Assembly (NCBI GenBank): GCA_017379255.1
Contig: JAFNWZ010000376.1
Location: forward strand, 1 to 10,019
Origin: Akkermansia sp.
GTDB taxonomy: Bacteria > Verrucomicrobiota > Verrucomicrobiia > Verrucomicrobiales > Akkermansiaceae
Length of the DNA: 10,019 bases
Reading direction: 5' to 3'
A model generated the notes under the pieces. It saw only the letters and a program-made list of their open reading frames with translations. It made no database searches and was not told the DNA's origin. Both the position numbers and the translations under genes were made by a program. Below, piece by piece: positions 7,271 to 10,019 of this stretch (positions are counted from its first letter, which is position 1; the number at the start of each line of letters is the position of its first letter).

Positions 7271-7299
7271 AATATACGGCTTTGTGCGTAAAAAGTCAA
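7271..7299 (-). promoter_or_regulatory. Near-consensus sigma-70 promoter of ileS (leaderless)
   Basis: The minus strand has TTGACT (7299-7294), a 17-base spacer and TATATT (7276-7271): one mismatch to consensus in each hexamer and ideal spacing. Transcription should begin about 5-9 bases after the -10 box, between 7265 and 7261, while the ileS ATG starts at 7261. The predicted 5' leader is therefore only about 0-4 bases, leaving no room for a Shine-Dalgarno or a T-box. Confidence 0.75.
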
Positions 7300-7352
7300 C
7301 CCAATATCTACCTTGCAGTCTACTACTGACTGTTTTGCTGGTTGAAATATGG

Positions 7353-7382
7353 GCTTTATTGGGGGAGACTCGCGGATAAAGC
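7353..7382 (-). other. Weak inverted repeat downstream of the secreted-protein gene
   Basis: GCTTTAT (7353-7359) and ATAAAGC (7376-7382) are perfect 7-base arms around a 16-base spacer, 40 bases after the stop of the secreted-protein gene. A second stem, CCCGGA/TCCGGG (7411-7416 with 7432-7437) enclosing CTGA/TCAG, overlaps that stop codon. Neither is followed by a T-run on the minus strand, so intrinsic termination here is doubtful and the gene may read through into ileS. The rest of the 7262-7422 gap holds only the ileS promoter. Confidence 0.3.
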
Positions 7383-7422
7383 GGAAAATTCTTACATTGA
7401 TTATTATTCTTCCGGGTCTGAA

Positions 7423-8214
7423 TCAGTCCCCCCCGGATTCAACTTTCTGCCACTTTGGTATCCGTTTTATTTGGGCTTTCTTTTTTGCTTTTGTTGTTTT
7501 CTTGCTGGGCTTTTCTGATTCATTCGCGGCAGCGGATTCTTCTTGTTGTGGTGTCACCTGGGCTACTAGCTCTTTGTATGATTGAAGGATGGCCTCGACT
7601 ATCCACTGGTTGTCATCGAATCTGCCTTCAGCGATAATCTTTGGTTTTCTCTCTGAGGAGGTAGTCATTTCTATTGCCTGGTCGTCGTAGTCAAAAGAAG
7701 CCAAGGGTATTCCGTTTGCGTCTACGGCGTACAAGGTGCGATATGTTGATATATATATTGAGCGTGACTCTTTGTGAAACTCGGACCTCACTTTTTTGCT
7801 GTCGCAATTAAGAATCGGGCTTTTTAACGCACACCTCTTCACGGCTTTATAGACATCGAAGCCGTAATATGAATTTCTGGCCTGATTCCTTGATTCTTTT
7901 CTGCTTTCGTCTACATCCAGAAGTACGACAATGTCTGCGCCTTTGTGGAAAATGATGCGTTGAGCTTCAGTCAGAAAATCTATGTGTTCCTTAAAGGTTG
8001 ATATATTGTATCCATAATAGCTCAGGTTATATATGTAGAAAACTTTTGCATTTTGATCGTATTTGGCTGTGTTCAGCACAATTTCGCGATTGCGCCTGTT
8101 GGCCTCGATGAAACTGCTGATAGAGCCCGAGTTCGTTTTTGCCGGGGCGGCGGACGCGCTTTCCACGTACAGGAGAGCAAGAATCATCAGTAGTATGTAT
8201 TGAAGTTTTTTCAT
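7423..8214 (-). CDS. Secreted protein of unknown function, AT-rich gene
   Basis: I do not recognise this 263-residue protein. It has a clear signal peptide: MKK, a hydrophobic core (residues 5-16) and a likely cleavage site at SASA-A (about 19-23). The mature part mixes alpha and beta segments: KVFYIYNLSYYGYN (57-70), a strand ADIVVLLDVDES (93-104) and LYAVDANGIPLASF (161-174). The last pattern recalls the end strand and turn of thioredoxin-like proteins, but there is no CxxC; the only cysteines are C128 and C137. The C-terminus is a lysine-rich tail (~235-257), which could bind a polyanion or the cell surface. The ATG at 8214 is chosen because it gives the signal peptide and the promoter starts RNA near 8248, below the more upstream ATG codons. 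GC is low: 17 of 60 bases at 7981-8040. A run of seven G lies just before the stop (7428-7434). Confidence 0.8.
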   Translation of the reverse strand: MKKLQYILLMILALLYVESASAAPAKTNSGSISSFIEANRRNREIVLNTAKYDQNAKVFYIYNLSYYGYNISTFKEHIDFLTEAQRIIFHKGADIVVLLDVDESRKESRNQARNSYYGFDVYKAVKRCALKSPILNCDSKKVRSEFHKESRSIYISTYRTLYAVDANGIPLASFDYDDQAIEMTTSSERKPKIIAEGRFDDNQWIVEAILQSYKELVAQVTPQQEESAAANESEKPSKKTTKAKKKAQIKRIPKWQKVESGGD

Positions 8215-8254
8215 AGCATTGGAAGAGAGAACCTGTTCAACGGATATCAGCATC

Positions 8255-8283
8255 AGTATATGTTTTGAAACATAGTCAGTCAA
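8255..8283 (-). promoter_or_regulatory. Near-consensus sigma-70 promoter of the secreted-protein gene
   Basis: The minus strand has TTGACT (8283-8278), a 17-base spacer and TATACT (8260-8255). Predicted transcription starts near 8248, giving a leader of about 34 bases before ATG 8214. This supports the chosen start codon. The TGACTGACT direct repeat overlaps the -35 box. No good Shine-Dalgarno is present. Confidence 0.75.
8259..8274. promoter_or_regulatory. 16-bp palindrome in the promoter spacer, candidate operator
   Basis: TATGTTTTGAAACATA consists of perfect 7-base arms (TATGTTT / AAACATA) around a 2-base centre. It lies between the -35 and -10 boxes and shares its edge (8259-8260) with the -10 box. 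A dimeric regulator bound here would block RNA polymerase, so it is a natural repressor-site candidate. The regulator is unknown. Confidence 0.5.
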
Positions 8284-8377
8284 GAATAAACAATGATTAT
8301 GGTTGCATGTAGGTGGGATGCGGTTTTGGTCAGTTGGTTTTGATTTTATCTTGTGGGATATGCGGCGGCTGAATAAC

Positions 8378-8414
8378 AAAAAGGCAATACCCCGATGTGT
8401 GGGAGTATTGCCTT
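8378..8414 (-). terminator. Intrinsic terminator after murA
   Basis: On the minus strand AAGGCAATAC (8414-8405) pairs perfectly with GTATTGCCTT (8390-8381); three further C-G pairs can extend it past a one-base bulge. A T-run follows (8382-8378). It lies 21 bases after the murA stop and separates murA from the secreted-protein gene. The rest of the 8215-8435 gap holds only that gene's promoter. Confidence 0.88.
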
Positions 8415-8435
8415 GGTGAAGATGTCTGGGAAACG

Positions 8436-9734
8436 TTAATTCTCGTCAGCCTGTTCCTGTTCCAGGTCGCGCACGCGGCGTACCTTGGCGCCCAGCATCA
8501 TGAGCTTTTCGTCCAGCATCTCGTAGCCACGGTCGATGTGGTAGAGCCGGTGAATCTCCGTTGTGCCTTCGGCAGCCAGGGCGGCAAGCACCAGGGCGGC
8601 ACTGGCGCGCAGGTCGCTGGCCATGACCGGGGCACCGGAGAGACCGCTCACGCCGGTGATGATGGCTGTGCCGCTGTCTACCTTGATGTTGGCGCCCATG
8701 CGCTTGAGCTCGGAGCAGTGCATGAAGCGCTGCGGGAAGATGGTGTCCTTCACAACGCTGATACCGGGGGTGAGGGCAAAGAGGGCCGTCATCTGCGCCT
8801 GCATGTCGGTGGGGTATTCCGGGTAGGGGTTGGTGAGAATTTTGCCGCTGCGGGGATTTTCACCGGGGGCAACGAAGACGGAGGTGCCGTCCTCGTTGTA
8901 CTCGACGCGGTGCCCGCATTCGATGAGCAGGTCGGAAATGGCCTTCATGTGCGGGCGGTACACGCGGTTAATCATGAGGCCATCGCTCACCATGGCGGCG
9001 GCCACCATGAAGGTGCCGGCCTCGATACGGTCGGGAATCACGGTGTGGTCGCAGCCGTGCAGCTTCTCCACGCCGTGGATGGTGATGGTGCGGGAGCCGG
9101 CGCCTTCGATGCGGGCGCCCATCTTGTTGAGGAAGTTGGCCAGGTCTACCACCTCGGGTTCACGGGCGGCAGATTCGATGACGGTGGTGCCCTTGGCCAG
9201 CACGGCCGCCATCATGATGTTGTCAGTACCCAGCACGGTGGGACCACTGTCGCCGCGCATGTCAATCGTGGTGCCGGTGAGGCCGTTCGGGGCATCGATG
9301 ACGAGGTTGCCGCCTTTCACCTGCACGCGGGCGCCCAGCGCCTTGATGCCGCGGATGTGCAGATCCACCGGGCGGTCACCAATCACACAGCCGCCGGGCA
9401 GGGGCAGCACGCATTTGTGCATGCGGGCCATGAGCGGGCCGAGCAGGCAGATGGAGGCGCGCATCTTGCGCACCTGTTCGTAGGAGGCCTTGTGGGAGAT
9501 GCCCTCCGGGGACTCGATGCGCACCGTGCCGCTGGAGCGCTCTACGGAGCAGCCCAGCTGGCTGAGAATCTGCAGCATGTAGTTAGTGTCGGATACATCC
9601 GGCACACGGGAGATGCGCACGGGCTCATCGGTGAGCAGGGCAGCTGCAAGAATAGGGAGAGAGGCGTTTTTGGAACCACTGATATTGACGGAGCCGCTGA
9701 GTCTGGTTCCGCCTTCGACGATAAGTTTATCCAT
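8436..9734 (-). CDS. murA: UDP-N-acetylglucosamine 1-carboxyvinyltransferase
   Basis: MurA transfers enolpyruvate from PEP to UDP-GlcNAc in the cytoplasm, the first committed step of peptidoglycan synthesis. The product has 432 residues, close to the E. coli enzyme (419). Visible signatures: SGSKNASLPIL with Lys22; GGCVIGDRPVDLHI with Cys116, the PEP-reactive cysteine that fosfomycin alkylates; YPTDMQAQ with Asp310, the general base; and DLRASAALVLA with Arg376. Keeping Cys rather than Asp at position 116 predicts fosfomycin-sensitive chemistry (inference). ATG 9734 is chosen because MDKLIVEGG aligns with the usual MurA start. The longer reading from 9839 would run across the murA promoter and almost into the hppA terminator. 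With its own promoter and terminator it is probably a single-gene transcript. No strong Shine-Dalgarno is seen. Confidence 0.97.
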   Translation of the reverse strand: MDKLIVEGGTRLSGSVNISGSKNASLPILAAALLTDEPVRISRVPDVSDTNYMLQILSQLGCSVERSSGTVRIESPEGISHKASYEQVRKMRASICLLGPLMARMHKCVLPLPGGCVIGDRPVDLHIRGIKALGARVQVKGGNLVIDAPNGLTGTTIDMRGDSGPTVLGTDNIMMAAVLAKGTTVIESAAREPEVVDLANFLNKMGARIEGAGSRTITIHGVEKLHGCDHTVIPDRIEAGTFMVAAAMVSDGLMINRVYRPHMKAISDLLIECGHRVEYNEDGTSVFVAPGENPRSGKILTNPYPEYPTDMQAQMTALFALTPGISVVKDTIFPQRFMHCSELKRMGANIKVDSGTAIITGVSGLSGAPVMASDLRASAALVLAALAAEGTTEIHRLYHIDRGYEMLDEKLMMLGAKVRRVRDLEQEQADEN

Positions 9735-9771
9735 GGTGTGTGTGAGATTCGGTGGTGTTTGGATTGCTGAT

Positions 9772-9800
9772 ACTCTAGCATACCCCCGGCGGGCTTGCAA
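9772..9800 (-). promoter_or_regulatory. Extended -10 promoter of murA
   Basis: The minus strand has TTGCAA (9800-9795), a 17-base spacer and TAGAGT (9777-9772). TGC sits directly before the -10 box, giving the extended -10 form TGnTAGAGT. RNA would start near 9765, about 31 bases before ATG 9734, which confirms the shorter murA start. Confidence 0.68.
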
Positions 9801-9854
9801 GGAGAATCGGTCATCTCCTTTTAAGAAATACAGGCGCAAGCGGTGTAAGTTATC

Positions 9855-9893
9855 AAAAAAAAGCCCCGTTCCGGTGTGGGAACGGGGCTTTTT
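9855..9893 (-). terminator. Strong intrinsic terminator after hppA
   Basis: On the minus strand AAGCCCCGTTCC pairs perfectly with GGAACGGGGCTT around a 6-base loop (9873-9878), flanked by A-run and T-run; eight T follow the GC stem (9862-9855). It begins 21 bases after the hppA stop. The plus strand also ends in five T, so it could work in both directions. Confidence 0.95.
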
Positions 9894-9914
9894 GAAGTTT
9901 ACCGGTTCTGTGCT

Positions 9915-10019
9915 TTACAGCAGGGAGAAGGCGATGTTGAGACCGGCAGTCACGATGGACACCATGCTCATGAGCTTGATGAGGATGTTCAGGGACGGAC
10001 CGGAGGTGTCCTTGAAGGG
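9915..10019 (-). CDS. hppA: Membrane-bound H+/Na+-translocating pyrophosphatase, C-terminus (partial)
   Basis: Only the last 34 codons and the TAA stop are in the window; the gene enters from the right edge. The peptide starts [18 protein letters not shown], the highly conserved end of membrane pyrophosphatases, whose last cytoplasmic loop contains [10 protein letters not shown] before the final helix. These enzymes hydrolyse pyrophosphate to pump protons or sodium across the membrane. The remaining part ([16 protein letters not shown]) is the last membrane helix. The ion specificity and potassium dependence cannot be read from this fragment. The gene ends with its own terminator and so is separate from murA. 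Confidence 0.92.
   Translation of the reverse strand, partial: PFKDTSGPSLNILIKLMSMVSIVTAGLNIAFSLL

Noticed and set aside
5501..7291. 596-codon open frame on the plus strand opposite ileS
   Set aside because: It is the antisense shadow of a high-GC gene: the peptide is a Gly/Val/His/Ala-rich low-complexity string with no family pattern, while the minus strand encodes a complete IleS.
7262..7422. T-box riboswitch upstream of ileS
   Set aside because: No T-box sequence or terminator/antiterminator pair was seen, and the promoter lies too close to the start codon to leave a leader.
8215..8379. Longer start for the secreted protein at 8379
   Set aside because: It would overlap the murA terminator and the promoter at 8255-8283 and would hide a clear signal peptide starting at 8214.
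8397..9770. 457-codon open frame on the plus strand opposite murA
   Set aside because: Same antisense effect, with a His/Gly/Ala-rich meaningless product; it also runs across the murA terminator and promoter.
9801..9818. Inverted repeat GGAGA/TCTCC upstream of the murA -35 box
   Set aside because: Five-base arms around an 8-base spacer are expected by chance; not enough to call an operator.
9735..9839. Longer murA start at 9839
   Set aside because: The extra 35 residues are not part of MurA, and a good promoter (9772-9800) lies inside the extension.

Overview
The window looks like chromosome from a moderately GC-rich gut Verrucomicrobiota bacterium, probably Akkermansia or a close relative. 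This is an inference from gene content, protein style and weak Shine-Dalgarno signals; no 16S or other decisive marker is present. Every supported gene lies on the minus strand, so transcription runs from high to low coordinates. No gene-free stretch exceeds 300 bases.

From right to left (order of transcription): (1) the last 34 codons of a membrane-bound proton/sodium-translocating pyrophosphatase (hppA), closed by a strong intrinsic terminator at 9855-9893. (2) murA, the first committed enzyme of peptidoglycan synthesis, with its own promoter (9772-9800) and terminator (8378-8414), so it is probably transcribed alone. (3) An AT-rich orphan gene for a secreted protein of unknown function (7423-8214). 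Its near-consensus promoter carries a 16-bp palindrome exactly in the spacer. (4) A long run of closely spaced genes starting at ileS (isoleucyl-tRNA synthetase). A near-consensus promoter sits so close to the ileS start codon that the mRNA is predicted to be leaderless. ileS is followed by lspA (lipoprotein signal peptidase), a widespread pairing. Next comes a lower-GC gene for an AlbA_2/Schlafen-like plus GHKL-ATPase-like regulator, two bases after the lspA stop region. Then follow a secreted DUF1573-like protein, a membrane-anchored glycerophosphodiester-phosphodiesterase-like protein, a four-helix membrane protein, and the start of what may be a polysaccharide flippase running off the left edge.

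Functionally, most of the window concerns the cell envelope: MurA makes wall precursor, LspA matures lipoproteins, and the left-hand group (GDPD-like enzyme, membrane protein, possible flippase) looks like an envelope or glycan module. The AlbA_2 regulator is the foreigner in the row: its base composition differs, and it ends inside an array of five 11-bp tandem repeats that forms the whole leader of the next gene.

The most interesting points are that repeat array, the palindrome inside the promoter of the orphan secreted protein, the predicted leaderless ileS transcript, the HMGT version of the IleS HIGH motif, and the hairpin between ileS and lspA. I did not find a clear undescribed multi-gene system. 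The AlbA_2 gene with its repeat array is the best candidate for a regulated or mobile accessory unit.
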